64,000 nucleotides of DNA from Caulobacter segnis (GTDB taxonomy: Bacteria > Pseudomonadota > Alphaproteobacteria > Caulobacterales > Caulobacteraceae): the NCBI RefSeq assembly GCF_023935105.1, contig NZ_CP096040.1, positions 2,356,001-2,420,000 of the forward strand, written 5' to 3'. Below are positions 1-9,156 of this stretch, one piece after another (positions within the stretch are counted from its first letter, which is position 1; every line of letters begins with the position of its first letter). The translations under genes and the position numbers were made by a program. The notes beneath the pieces were generated by a model. That model saw nothing but the letters and a program-made list of their open reading frames with translations, was not told the origin of the DNA and made no database searches.

Positions 1-1488
1 CAGGGTCGCGCAGAGAGCCGGGGTCAGCGATAGCGCCAGGAAGGCCGAGAACAGGATCGAGACGGCCATCGACAGGGTGAACTGGCGATAGATCGCGCCG
101 ACCGAGCCGTCGGCCAGGGCCATGGGAATGAAGACCGCCGACAGCACGGCGGTGATGCCGATGATCGCACCTGTCATTTCCGACATGGCCTTGCGCGTGG
201 CTTCCTTGGGCGAAAGACCCTCGGTCGCCATGATGCGCTCGACGGCCTCGACCACGACGATGGCGTCGTCGACGATGATGCCGATCGCCAGCACCATGCC
301 GAACATGGTCAGAACGTTGATCGAGAAGCCGGCGGCCAGCATCACCGTGAACGCGCCCAGCAGCGCGATCGGCGCGACGATGGCCGGGATCAGCGTGTAG
401 CGGACCTTCTGCAGGAATAGGAACATCACCAGGAACACCAGCGCCATGGCCTCGACCAGGGTCTGGACGACCTTCTCGATCGAGACTCGCACGAACGGCG
501 CGGTGTTGAACGGGATGCCTAGTTTCATGCCGGCTGGAGCAGCCCTCTGAAGTTCGTCCAGCCGGGCCTGGATCGCCGCGGCCGTCCGCACGGCGTTGCC
601 GCCCGGCGAGAGCTGAACGCCCAGCGCGGTCGCCGGCTGACCGTTCTCGCGGCTGGCGAAGTTGAAGTTCGCGGAGTTCAACTCGATGCGCGCCACGTCA
701 CCCAAGGTGACGCGCGCACCCGAGGTGGCGGCGCGCAGCACGATGGCTTTGAACTGCTCGATGGTCTGCAATTGACCGTCCGCGGTCAGCGGCACGGTCA
801 CGCGCTGGTCCTGGACCGTCGGTTCGCCGCCCAGGGCGCCGGGCGCCAGCTGCTGGTTTTGCGCCGCGATCGCCGCGGTGACGTCGCTCAGCGAAAGATT
901 GAGGCCGGTGAGCTTGTTCGGATCGACCCAAATCCGCATCGCGCGCTCCGAGCCAAACATCTGAACGCGTCCGACGCCGGGAATGCGCTTCAGTTCGTCG
1001 GCGACGTTGCGAACCATGTAGTCGCTGAGCGCGACCTCGTCGTCGCGCCCATCGACGCTCCGCAGGCTGACCATCATCAGGAAGTTCGACGCGGCGCTCT
1101 CGACGCTGACGCCCGTCTGGCGCACGGCCTGGGGCAGGCGGGGCTCGACCGTCTTCAGACGGTTCTGGACGTCCACCTGGGCGAGTTCGGGATTGGTTCC
1201 CGGCTTGAAGGTCGCCGTGATGGTCGCCGAACCGGACGTGTCGGTGGAGGCTTCGAAGTAGAGCAGGTTCTTGACGCTGGAGAGTTCGCGTTCGATCAGG
1301 CCGACGACGGAGTCGTTCATGGTCTGCGGCGTCGCGCCGGGATAGCTCGCGTAGATGCTGACCGTGGGCGGGGCCACGACGGGGTAGCGCGCCACGGGCA
1401 GGCGCGGAATGGCGATCAAGCCGGCCAGGATGATCGCGATCGCGATGACCCAGGCGAAGATCGGGCGCTCGATGAAGAACTTGGGCAT
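1..1488 (-). CDS. RND multidrug efflux pump inner-membrane subunit (HAE1/AcrB-MexB type), C-terminus outside window
   Basis: Proton-driven inner-membrane pump of a tripartite efflux system that exports drugs or hydrophobic compounds with the adaptor encoded just upstream. The first 496 residues are visible (family length about 1050). They start MPKFFIERPIFAWVIA, the typical first transmembrane helix, followed by the porter domain. In the helix region near residues 395-410, GIIVDDAIVVVE carries the paired aspartates (D407/D408 in AcrB numbering) needed for proton relay. The ATG at 1488 lies 4 nt after the stop of the adaptor gene, so the two are co-transcribed. The gene runs off the left edge, so integrity of its C-terminal half cannot be judged. 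Divergent regulator and kinase genes at 2780-4542 probably control it. Family call is firm; substrate is unknown. Confidence 0.93.
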   Translation of the reverse strand, partial: MPKFFIERPIFAWVIAIAIILAGLIAIPRLPVARYPVVAPPTVSIYASYPGATPQTMNDSVVGLIERELSSVKNLLYFEASTDTSGSATITATFKPGTNPELAQVDVQNRLKTVEPRLPQAVRQTGVSVESAASNFLMMVSLRSVDGRDDEVALSDYMVRNVADELKRIPGVGRVQMFGSERAMRIWVDPNKLTGLNLSLSDVTAAIAAQNQQLAPGALGGEPTVQDQRVTVPLTADGQLQTIEQFKAIVLRAATSGARVTLGDVARIELNSANFNFASRENGQPATALGVQLSPGGNAVRTAAAIQARLDELQRAAPAGMKLGIPFNTAPFVRVSIEKVVQTLVEAMALVFLVMFLFLQKVRYTLIPAIVAPIALLGAFTVMLAAGFSINVLTMFGMVLAIGIIVDDAIVVVEAVERIMATEGLSPKEATRKAMSEMTGAIIGITAVLSAVFIPMALADGSVGAIYRQFTLSMAVSILFSAFLALSLTPALCATL

Positions 1489-1492
1489 GGGA

Positions 1493-2614
1493 CTAGCGCG
1501 CCTGGGTTTGGAACGAGACGGTCTTGACCCGAGCGCCGGCGGCGACCCGGTCCTGGCCTTCGACGATCACGCGCTCGCCGGCTTTCAATCCCCGGGTCAC
1601 GACGTAACGACCATCCACGACGTCGCCGACCTCGATGGCGCGGGTCTCGACCTGCCCTTTGGCGTTCACCAGGCTGACGTTCGGCTTGCCCCCGCTGTCG
1701 CGCAGCACGGCTTGCTGAGGCGTCAGCACCGCGCCCTGGATCGGCGCACGTGGCAGGCGGGCTCGGACGAACATGCCGGGCAGCAGCGCGCGATCGGGAT
1801 TGTCGATCTCGACGCGGGCGACGGCGTCGCCTGTCGCGGGATCGACCGTAACGCCTGAGAACAGGATCTTTCCCTTGCGGGGATAGGGCGCGCCGGATGG
1901 CGTCAGGATTTCCACCTCGCGACCGGCTCCGCCGCCCGCCATGGCGCGCAGCGCTTCGAGACGCGCGGACGGCTGGCGCACGTCGATATAGACCCTGTCG
2001 ATCTGGTTGATGGTCGCCATGGGAGCCGCACCCCCTGTGGCGACCAAGGCGCCCTCCGTGACCTGGGCCTCGCCGATCCGCCCAGCGATCGGCGCCGTGA
2101 TTGTCGCGAAGCTCAGTTCGACGCTGCGACGGCGCAGAGTCGCGCGCGCCTCGGCCAGGTCGGCCTCCGCCTGCGCCTTGGCCGTCACGGCGTCATCATA
2201 GCTCTGGCGGCTGATGGCGTCGGCTTCGACGAGCGGCGCCAGGCGCGCGACTTGCGCCCTAGCGCGGTCCGCGACGGCGATCGCGCGAACCAGCGCCGCC
2301 TGGGCGCCGGCGGCTTCGGCCCTGTAGGGAGCCGGGTCTATCTGGAACAACGGCTGGCCGGCCCGGATCTCGCTGCCTTGCGTAAAGTATCGCTGTGTCA
2401 CCACGCCTGACACCTGCGGACGGATCTCGGCGGTCCGGAAGGCCACGACGCGAGCTGGCAGCTCATCCACCGGGGTGACGGTCGCGATCTCGGCGGTGGC
2501 CACCGCCACGTCGGGCGGCGGCGCGAGGGCACCGACTTCCGCCTGGCCGCAGGCGGAGAGCATGGAGGCTCCCAGCAAGAGGGCCGTGGCGGCGCGACGA
2601 CGATGGCGATCCAT
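1493..2614 (-). CDS. RND efflux periplasmic adaptor lipoprotein (AcrA/MexA family)
   Basis: Membrane-fusion protein that links the RND pump to an outer-membrane channel. The ATG at 2614 is chosen because it gives a lipoprotein signal (MDRHRRRAATALLLGAS then lipobox LSAC-G, Cys about residue 22) and has a GGAG about 12 nt upstream; an upstream in-frame start at 2683 would bury the signal peptide. The mature part shows the order biotinyl-lipoyl half (VSGVVTQRYFTQGSEIRAGQPLF), an alpha-hairpin rich in Ala/Arg, the second lipoyl half (ITAPIAGRIGEAQVTEGALV), then beta-barrel and membrane-proximal domains. About 373 residues, normal for the family. It is first gene of the operon with the pump; no outer-membrane channel gene is visible here. 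Confidence 0.92.
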   Translation of the reverse strand: MDRHRRRAATALLLGASMLSACGQAEVGALAPPPDVAVATAEIATVTPVDELPARVVAFRTAEIRPQVSGVVTQRYFTQGSEIRAGQPLFQIDPAPYRAEAAGAQAALVRAIAVADRARAQVARLAPLVEADAISRQSYDDAVTAKAQAEADLAEARATLRRRSVELSFATITAPIAGRIGEAQVTEGALVATGGAAPMATINQIDRVYIDVRQPSARLEALRAMAGGGAGREVEILTPSGAPYPRKGKILFSGVTVDPATGDAVARVEIDNPDRALLPGMFVRARLPRAPIQGAVLTPQQAVLRDSGGKPNVSLVNAKGQVETRAIEVGDVVDGRYVVTRGLKAGERVIVEGQDRVAAGARVKTVSFQTQAR

Positions 2615-2779
2615 GAGAAACGGGCTCCGAGCCCCGCCTTCCGGGGCGCCGAGGCCTATGCCCGAGCGCGGTTGCGCGACCATGGAGGCTGTGTTGCGAC
2701 TTCGTGGAGAGCTCTGGCGTGGACCGGGGAAGGGTGGTTAGTGCCTGGACGATCCGGTCACGGCCGCATTGGAGACCTT

Positions 2780-3469
2780 TTGAACGCCCTGGTTCTGATC
2801 GTGGAAGACGAGCCCGAGATCGCGGAAATTCTCGTGGGCTACCTCGAACGCGAAGGGTTCAGGATCGTCACGGCGCGGGATGGTCTGACGGCGGTCGACC
2901 TCCACCAGGCGCTTCGCCCCGACATCGTTCTGCTCGACGTCGGCCTGCCGAAGCTGGATGGCTGGGAGGTGCTGGCGCAGCTCCGCAGGCGAGGCGGCAC
3001 GCCCGTCATCATGCTGACGGCCTTGGACCAGGATCTAGACAAACTGCAAGCGCTGCGGATCGGCGCGGACGACTATGTGGTCAAGCCCTTCAATCCGCTG
3101 GAGGTCGCCGCCCGCGCCAAGGCCGTGCTGCGTCGCGCCTCGGGCAGGGACACCGCGTCCGTGGCGCGAGCCGGGCCCCTGGACGTCGATCCCGTCAACC
3201 ACACCGCGACGGTGAACGCGCCCGACGGCCCGCGCCGCCTGACCTTGACCCTCACCGAATTTCGTTTGCTGCTCCACATGGCTCAGGCCCCGATGCGGCT
3301 CTACACGCGCGCCGAACTGCTGGACGCCTGTCTGTCCGGAGGTGACGCGCTGGAGCGAACGGTGGACAGCCATCTGAGCAAGCTGCGCAAGAAACTCGAG
3401 GCCGCGGGCGCTCCGGCGATGCTCGGCAATGTCCGGGGGCTCGGATACCGCCTGCTGGGGGACCAATGA
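2780..3469 (+). CDS. OmpR-family response regulator, likely controlling the divergent efflux operon
   Basis: Two-component DNA-binding regulator: receiver domain (residues 1-120) followed by a winged-helix effector domain (about 130-228). Acidic pocket ED at 9-10, phospho-acceptor D53 in LLDVGLPKLDGWE, conserved K102 in VVKPFN. The TTG at 2780 is preferred: GGAGA lies 5 nt upstream (2771-2775) and the product is 229 residues, exactly family size, beginning MNALVLIVEDEP; the frame stays open upstream but that part has no homology. The stop overlaps the kinase start by 4 nt. Divergence from the RND genes with a 165-bp shared intergenic region resembles BaeSR/AdeRS arrangements, so efflux control is inferred. 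Confidence 0.92.
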   Translation: MNALVLIVEDEPEIAEILVGYLEREGFRIVTARDGLTAVDLHQALRPDIVLLDVGLPKLDGWEVLAQLRRRGGTPVIMLTALDQDLDKLQALRIGADDYVVKPFNPLEVAARAKAVLRRASGRDTASVARAGPLDVDPVNHTATVNAPDGPRRLTLTLTEFRLLLHMAQAPMRLYTRAELLDACLSGGDALERTVDSHLSKLRKKLEAAGAPAMLGNVRGLGYRLLGDQ

Positions 3470-4542
3470 AAGCGCAGAGCCTTTCGCAACGTCTCAACCT
3501 GGCGATCGTCGGCATCACGCTGGCGACCCTGATCCTGAGTTTGGTGTTTGTCTTCGCGGCATATGGATTGCTCTTTCAGTTCGCGCCCAAGCTGATTTCA
3601 GCCGAGAACGCTTTGTTTCCCGCGCCTGTCGAGTGGGCCATCTACTCTGTTTGCGTCGTGCTCGGCAGCATCGCCGCCAGCGTTGTCGCCACGCGTGTCG
3701 CCCGACGGATGGTCGAACCGCTCGAGACTCTGGCGGAGGCGGCGCGCGCGATCGCCGACGGAAATCTGTCGGCCAGGGCGACGCTCGTCGCTCCGGCGCC
3801 GACCGAAGCCAGCCAGATGATCGCCGACTTCAACGCCATGGCCGATCGCCTGGAGAAGGCGGTCGACGACATCGTCACTTGGAACAGCCTGATCGCTCAC
3901 GAACTGCGGACACCGGTCACGATCCTGAAGGGCCGCCTTCAGGGTATCGCGGAGGGCGTCTTCCAGCCTGACCCAGCGCTTTTGCAGTCGCTTCACCAGC
4001 AGGCCGACGGCCTGGCGCGCCTCGTGGAGGATTTGCGGGTCGTTAGCCTGCTCGACAGCGGGCGGCTGCAACTACGGCCGGTCGAAATCGACTTGGCCTC
4101 GGAGATCGAAGGTTTGGCGCGTCTCATCGAGCGCGATCTCGACAAGGCGGGCTTTGGTCTGCGCATGACGCTCACCAGCGGCCGATGTGTCGCCGATCCC
4201 GTGCGCCTTCGCCAGGCCGTGCTCGCCCTCGTCGACAACACGCTGAAGTACGCGGAGCCCTGCGTCCTGGAGATCGCGGCGCGCGTGTCGGACGCCGAAG
4301 TCGTGATCAGCGTCATCGACCAGGGGCCCGGAATGCCGGAAGGTTTCACAAAGCGCGCGTTCGAGCCCTTCCGACGCGCGGAAGACGTCGACGGCAAGAG
4401 CGGGTCGGGTTTGGGCCTCGCCGTGGTCCGCGGTATCGCCGAAGCTCACGGAGGGGAGGTGACCTACGAGCGGCGCGACGGCCTTTCAGCCTTCACGATC
4501 GTGATGCCCAGGATGAACCGGTCCGGTCTGGGAGCCGAATAG
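3466..4542 (+). CDS. Membrane sensor histidine kinase, partner of the preceding regulator
   Basis: Autophosphorylating kinase that donates phosphate to the regulator at 2780-3469. Two transmembrane segments (about residues 12-35 and 55-76) enclose a very short periplasmic loop of about 20 residues, so the signal is likely sensed in the membrane. A HAMP linker follows (80-130), then the HisKA box with H145 (AHELRTPVTILKG), N-box with N258 (LVDNTLKYAEP), G1 DQGPGMPEG (285-293) and G2 GSGLGLAVV (313-321). 358 residues; all catalytic boxes intact. ATGA overlap with the regulator shows translational coupling. BaeS/AdeS-like by layout; the ligand is not predictable. Confidence 0.92.
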   Translation: MKAQSLSQRLNLAIVGITLATLILSLVFVFAAYGLLFQFAPKLISAENALFPAPVEWAIYSVCVVLGSIAASVVATRVARRMVEPLETLAEAARAIADGNLSARATLVAPAPTEASQMIADFNAMADRLEKAVDDIVTWNSLIAHELRTPVTILKGRLQGIAEGVFQPDPALLQSLHQQADGLARLVEDLRVVSLLDSGRLQLRPVEIDLASEIEGLARLIERDLDKAGFGLRMTLTSGRCVADPVRLRQAVLALVDNTLKYAEPCVLEIAARVSDAEVVISVIDQGPGMPEGFTKRAFEPFRRAEDVDGKSGSGLGLAVVRGIAEAHGGEVTYERRDGLSAFTIVMPRMNRSGLGAE

Positions 4543-4633
4543 GTTCGAATATGTCGCCCAGGCTGTCCCGCGCGAAGCTGGCCCAATAATCGGGCGTAAC
4601 GTCGAACAGATGACGCTGGGCGGCGTGAAGCCG

Positions 4634-4650
4634 TCGCCAAACTGACACGT
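4634..4650 (+). promoter_or_regulatory. Promoter-like motif shared with a second FecI gene
   Basis: TCGCCAAACTGACACGT, ending 59 nt before the sigma-factor start at 4710. The same string with one mismatch occurs on the minus strand at 40159-40175 upstream of another fecI-like gene, and a looser copy (TTTACTGTCACCG) at 40226-40242. No other intergenic copy this good was noticed. It could be an autoregulated ECF promoter element or an operator; function is inferred from recurrence only. Confidence 0.45.
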
Positions 4651-4709
4651 CCGGCCGCTAGTGCAGCGCTTCGAGGAGCCGACAGTGGTAGTCGGCGGAG
4701 CGTGGCGCG

Positions 4710-5291
4710 ATGGCTTGGCTGCGAGACATCGACAAGTGGTTTGGCGAGGCGGTCCTGCCCTTCGCGCCGACCTATCGCGCCTACGCCCGCAAGCTCACCG
4801 GGGATCCGGTCGAGGCCGAGGATCTGGTGCAGGAAGCCTACGCCAAGGTGCTGGGCCTGCCCGACTGGCGGCGGCTGGAGCAGCCGGAGCGCTTCGTCCT
4901 GACCATCATCCGCAACTTGGCCTTCGAGCGGTTCCGCCGGGCCAAGGTGGTGGGCATTCGCCAGATCGGGGTGCTGGAGATGGAGGCTCTGCCCGACCCA
5001 GCGCCGGACGCGCACGCCGTGGCCAGCGCCCGCGAGGAACTGCTCAGGGTGCTCGAGGCGGTCGATCGGCTGCCCCAGCAGTGCCGAAAGGTGGTCACCC
5101 TGCGAAAAATGGAGGGGCTCTCGCCGGGGCAGATAGCGGTTCGGTTGAACTTGTCCATCTCTACCGTCGAGAAGCATTTGGCCAAGGGGCTGGCGTTGCT
5201 GACCAAGTCTCTGGCGGCGAGCGAAGGTCGAAGGATCGGGAGTAAAGCGGGTTCATGGAGCAAACGGGCGATCAAGACAGAGACGCGCTGA
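4710..5291 (+). CDS. FecI-type ECF sigma factor (cassette 1)
   Basis: Extracytoplasmic-function sigma factor expected to be released by the FecR protein next door when the receptor at 6275-9079 binds its ligand. Region 2 is at about residues 20-80 (LTGDPVEAEDLVQEAYAKVL, RNLAFERFRRAK) and region 4 at about 115-170 (LPQQCRKVVTLRKMEGLSPGQIA then the helix-turn-helix LNLSISTVEKHLAKGLALL). 193 residues. The 3' end overlaps the FecR gene by 37 nt, an unusually long overlap implying coupled expression. The C-terminal tail past residue 175 is basic and non-conserved and may only be readthrough into the FecR start region. Confidence 0.9.
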   Translation: MAWLRDIDKWFGEAVLPFAPTYRAYARKLTGDPVEAEDLVQEAYAKVLGLPDWRRLEQPERFVLTIIRNLAFERFRRAKVVGIRQIGVLEMEALPDPAPDAHAVASAREELLRVLEAVDRLPQQCRKVVTLRKMEGLSPGQIAVRLNLSISTVEKHLAKGLALLTKSLAASEGRRIGSKAGSWSKRAIKTETR

Positions 5292-6202
5292 TCGCCCAGG
5301 CTTCGGAATGGCTGGCGCGTCTGGACGCCGGCCGCGCCGACCCCGCCGAGTTCGAGGCCTGGCGCGGCGCCGAACCGCGCCGCGCCGCGGCCTTCGCCGA
5401 GGTCGCGGCCGCCTGGAGCAAGCTGGACGCCCTGCGTGGCGCCGAACCGCGCCGGCGGCCGGCGATGAGCCGGCGCGCCTGGCTGGGCGGAGGCATGGCC
5501 CTGGCCGCCGGTCTGGCCGGCGCGGCCTATCTGGGGCGCGACCAGCTGTTGCGCGCTCGCACCGTCACCGGGATCGGCGAGCGCCGCACCCTGGCGTTGC
5601 CCGACGGCAGTTCGGTCGAACTGAACACCGACACCGAGGTCCTGTGGAGGTTTGATCGCCACCGTCGCCGCCTGTGGCTGGAGCGCGGCGAGGTCGCCCT
5701 GACCGTCGCCCAGGATGCTCTGCGGCCGTTTGAGCTCTTCACCCAGCAAGGCCTGGCGCGGCTGGCCTCGGGCCAGTTCAACGCCCGTCTGCGGCCAGCG
5801 GGTCTGGACCTGATCGTCTTGGCCGGCCAAGCCGCGATCAGGACCGCCGCCGGAGAGGCTCGGGCCGCCGTGGAAAGCGCTACCGACGCTCGCCAGGCCC
5901 TGGCCGTCACCGCAACGGGGGTCGCCATCGCCGCCGCGCCCGAGACCGAGGTCCAGAACGTCCAGGCCTGGCGCCGCGGTGAAATCGTTTTCGAAGGTCA
6001 GCGCCTGTCCGAGGCGATCGAGGAATACAACCGCTATCTCGTGCGTAAGCTGGTCATAGAAGACCCCAAGGTCGGTCGTATGCGCCTAGGCGGCCGTTTC
6101 CTTACGGATAATCCCGAAACCTTCCTGGAAGCCCTGAGGACAACGTTCGGTCTACGGATCATCGAGGATGGTCCGTCACGAATTCTTCTCAAATCCCGAT
6201 AG
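5255..6202 (+). CDS. FecR-family transmembrane sigma regulator (cassette 1)
   Basis: Inner-membrane regulator that relays the receptor's signalling-domain status to the sigma factor. The N-terminal cytoplasmic part (residues 1-70, DUF4880-like, with WLARLDAGRADPAEFEAW) precedes a twin-Arg-like stretch and one transmembrane helix (about 75-95, AWLGGGMALAAGLAGAAYL). The periplasmic FecR domain (110-220) has LPDGSSVELNTDTEV and LERGEVALTV, and a C-terminal DUF4974-like segment (EYNRYLVRKLVIEDP, then FLEALRTTFGLRI) mimics an STN fold. 315 residues. It lies between sigma factor and receptor in one transcription unit. Confidence 0.9.
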   Translation: MEQTGDQDRDALIAQASEWLARLDAGRADPAEFEAWRGAEPRRAAAFAEVAAAWSKLDALRGAEPRRRPAMSRRAWLGGGMALAAGLAGAAYLGRDQLLRARTVTGIGERRTLALPDGSSVELNTDTEVLWRFDRHRRRLWLERGEVALTVAQDALRPFELFTQQGLARLASGQFNARLRPAGLDLIVLAGQAAIRTAAGEARAAVESATDARQALAVTATGVAIAAAPETEVQNVQAWRRGEIVFEGQRLSEAIEEYNRYLVRKLVIEDPKVGRMRLGGRFLTDNPETFLEALRTTFGLRIIEDGPSRILLKSR

Positions 6203-6274
6203 AGGTTTCTCGCGCCCCTTTCATCTTGTCGAGCGAGACGCCGATTTTCCGGCGGCGACAATGGGGCGAATACG

Positions 6275-9079
6275 ATGACCAAGTCTTGGGCGCGCATGGG
6301 CGCCTGTCTGCTTCTGGCCACGACGGCGCTGGCCACCGTGGTTCCGGCCGTGGCTCACGCCCAGGCGGCCGCGCGGGTGGAGTTCAACATCCCGGCGGGC
6401 GACACCGCCCAGGCCCTGACGGCCTTCTCGCGCCAAGCCGGCGTACAGATTCTGTTTCCCTACGACGCGGCCTCCAAGCATCGATCGGCCGGCCTGCAGG
6501 GGACCTTCGGCCGCGAGGACGCGGTCCGCAGGCTGATCGAGGGCAGCGATCTGGAGGTCGCCTCGGCCACTGCCCAAGTGATCACCTTGCGCCAGCGGGG
6601 CGTCGGCCCTTTGGCCGCCGGCTCGGCCGCCACTGAGGTGTCGACGGTCGAGGAGCTGATTGTCACCTCACGGGCCGGCTCGGACGCCCGCACGCGCCTG
6701 GCCACCAGCTACGCCGTCACCACCATGAACGAAGAGACCTTGCGCCTGCGCTCGCCGATGGGCGTGGCCGACGCGCTGAAGTCGGTGCCCGGCTTCTGGG
6801 TCGAGGCCTCGGGCGGCGAGGCCAGCGCCAACATCCGCGCCCGTGGCATCCCGCAGGAAGGCTTCTCGGCCATCGCCCTGCAGGAAGACGGCGCGCCGGT
6901 CCAGCATGACGGCGGCCTGGGCTACCTGAACGCCGACCAGTCGTTCCGGCTGGACGAGACCATCGACCGCATAGAGGTGGTGCGCGGCGGCCCGTCCTCG
7001 ATCTTCGCCTCGTACGCGCCCGGCGGCACCGTCAACTTCATCACCCGCAAGGGCGAGGCGCAGGAAGGCGTCGTGAAGGTCCAGGCCAGCGACTACGGCC
7101 TCAAGCGCGTCGACGCCTACTATGGCGGTCCGGTCGGTGACTGGCGCATGGGCGTCGGCGGCTTCTGGCGCGAGGACGACGGTATCCGTGACCCGGGGTT
7201 CACGGCCAACAAGGGCTACCAAATCCGCGCCTCGGTCGGCCGCGACTTCCAGCGCGGCAGCTTCGACTTCAACATCAAACACCTGGACGACAACGTCATC
7301 CTGTTCGCGGGCGTGCCGTTGAAGTTCAACGCCGCCGGCGAGCCCAGCGCCGCCCCAGGCTTTGATCCGCTGACCGGCACTTTGTCGGGGCCCGAGACCA
7401 ACAAGCTGACCCTGCGTGGCCCCAAGGGACCGTTCGACTGGGACCTGTCGCGCGGCACCGAGGTCAAGCTGACCCAGGCCACCGCCGCCCTGAAGTACGA
7501 GATCGCCGACGGCTGGCACCTGCAGGAGACGCTGCGCTACCGGACCTCGGAGTCCAAGCGCATCGGCCTGTTCCCGAACACGCCGGTGACCGGCGCGGCC
7601 CGCATCGCCCAGTACAGGGCCCAGATGCTCGCGGCGACGCCAGGCGCGGTCGACGTGCAACTGCGCTACGCGACCAATCCCAGCGAGGTGTTCAGCACCG
7701 CTGGCGCCGGGCAGAACGGCAACGGCCTCGTGCTGGACGGTTCGTTGCGCTACGTCTCGGTGCCGCTCGATGAACTGATCAGCGACACCCGGCTGGTCCA
7801 CAAGTTCGACTTCGGCGGTCAGACTCACGACGTCGCGGTCGGTTTTTACCGCGCCCATGTGGAAGAGGCCTTCAACCGCTACTCGGCCAACGCCCTGCTG
7901 GACGTGCGCGAGAACGCCCGCCGCCTGGACCTGCTGGCCGTCGACGCCTCGGGCAAGATTCTGTCCAGCCTGACCGAGAACGGCATCAGCCGCTACGGCG
8001 CCGAATTCGCCAACGGCGACGGCAAGTCCAACACCACGGCGCTGTACCTGACCGACGAGTGGCAGGTGACGCCGGCCCTGCGCATCGACGCCGGCGTGCG
8101 CTGGGAGCGGACCGAGTTCGAAGGTCGCAGCGAACGCACGGCCACCATCAACCTGGGTCAGTCGGCCTCGGCGGCCGACGACACCGTGCTGGCCGGTTCG
8201 GGCGTCTATGACCGCCTGGACAGGAAGTTCGAGCACAGCGGCTGGACCATCGGCGTCGACTACCGGATCAGCCCGCACATGGGCGCCTTCGCCCGCTACA
8301 CCTCGGCCTTCCGTCTGCCGTCTCTGGGCGACTACATCACCAACGCCACCAACGTCTCACCGTTCGTGCAGACGATGGATCTGATGGAAGCCGGCTACAA
8401 GCTGACCACCGGCAAGCTGGACCTCTACGCCACCGTCTTCCACACGGCCTATGACGCCCTGACGTTCGGCAGCGCGGTGTTCAACCCGACCACCGGCTTC
8501 TACGTCACCCAGACCAGCATCACCGATACCAAGACCCTGGGCCTGGAACTGGAAGGCACGCTGCGTCCGACGCCGTGGTTCGACCTGGGCTTCAGCGCCA
8601 CGATCCAGAACCCCGAGTTCGGCGACTACAAGTTCGAGGAAACCTGCACGATCTCGGCCTCGGATCCGACCTGCCTGGTCAAGCCGCCGGCCACCACTGC
8701 CAGCCGCACCCGCGACTTCACCGGAAACCAGCTGATCCGCGTACCCAAGACGGCCTTCCGCCTGACGCCTGGCTTCAACCTGATGGATCGCCGGCTGCGG
8801 ATCGAGAGCAGCATCGAGCGCTATGGCGACCGCTTCTCGGACGCGGCCAACACCTCCAAGCTGTCGGCCTACACCCTGGTGGGCGCGACGGTGCGGTTCA
8901 ACGTCAACGACGCGCTGTCGGTCTATGTCTACGGCACGAACCTAACCAACGAGCTGGGCCTGACCGAAGGCAACCCGCGCGCCGGCCAGATCATCAGCGG
9001 CGAGGCAGGGGCTCTGTACGGCATCGGCCGTCCGGAGTTCGGCCGGGCCTTCAAGGCGGCTCTGCTCTACCGTTTCTGA
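6275..9079 (+). CDS. TonB-dependent outer-membrane receptor with STN signalling domain (cassette 1)
   Basis: Outer-membrane transducer importing an iron complex or other scarce solute. Signal peptide 1-32 ends in AHA-QA. STN domain at about 35-105 (FNIPAGDTAQALTAFSRQAGVQILFPYD, only part quoted here as separate motifs), plug domain about 135-260 with RIEVVRGGPSSIFASYAPGG, then a 22-strand barrel. The last residues FKAALLYRF end in the aromatic residue needed for barrel assembly. 934 residues, complete. The STN domain shows that it talks to the adjacent FecR. Plug wording resembles ferric-siderophore receptors, but the hydrolase immediately downstream (9157) suggests that the ligand may be processed after or during uptake. 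Confidence 0.92.
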   Translation: MTKSWARMGACLLLATTALATVVPAVAHAQAAARVEFNIPAGDTAQALTAFSRQAGVQILFPYDAASKHRSAGLQGTFGREDAVRRLIEGSDLEVASATAQVITLRQRGVGPLAAGSAATEVSTVEELIVTSRAGSDARTRLATSYAVTTMNEETLRLRSPMGVADALKSVPGFWVEASGGEASANIRARGIPQEGFSAIALQEDGAPVQHDGGLGYLNADQSFRLDETIDRIEVVRGGPSSIFASYAPGGTVNFITRKGEAQEGVVKVQASDYGLKRVDAYYGGPVGDWRMGVGGFWREDDGIRDPGFTANKGYQIRASVGRDFQRGSFDFNIKHLDDNVILFAGVPLKFNAAGEPSAAPGFDPLTGTLSGPETNKLTLRGPKGPFDWDLSRGTEVKLTQATAALKYEIADGWHLQETLRYRTSESKRIGLFPNTPVTGAARIAQYRAQMLAATPGAVDVQLRYATNPSEVFSTAGAGQNGNGLVLDGSLRYVSVPLDELISDTRLVHKFDFGGQTHDVAVGFYRAHVEEAFNRYSANALLDVRENARRLDLLAVDASGKILSSLTENGISRYGAEFANGDGKSNTTALYLTDEWQVTPALRIDAGVRWERTEFEGRSERTATINLGQSASAADDTVLAGSGVYDRLDRKFEHSGWTIGVDYRISPHMGAFARYTSAFRLPSLGDYITNATNVSPFVQTMDLMEAGYKLTTGKLDLYATVFHTAYDALTFGSAVFNPTTGFYVTQTSITDTKTLGLELEGTLRPTPWFDLGFSATIQNPEFGDYKFEETCTISASDPTCLVKPPATTASRTRDFTGNQLIRVPKTAFRLTPGFNLMDRRLRIESSIERYGDRFSDAANTSKLSAYTLVGATVRFNVNDALSVYVYGTNLTNELGLTEGNPRAGQIISGEAGALYGIGRPEFGRAFKAALLYRF

Positions 9080-9112
9080 TGAGCGCCGCCTGACTTCCTT
9101 CCCCTGAAACTT

Positions 9113-9143
9113 GGGCGGCCGCAGCCTCGGCCGCCCATCTTTT
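9113..9143 (+). terminator. Hairpin with short T-run between receptor and hydrolase genes
   Basis: GGGCGGCCG (9113-9121) pairs with CGGCCGCCC (9128-9136) around a 6-nt loop, followed by ATCTTTT. It sits in the 77-bp gap between the receptor stop and the hydrolase start, so it may reduce read-through rather than end the operon. Confidence 0.55.
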
Positions 9144-9156
9144 CTGGACTTTCGAC

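Noticed and set aside
6668..8278. 536-codon antisense frame in the cassette-1 receptor gene
   Set aside because: GC-rich shadow of a real gene; no domains and biased composition.
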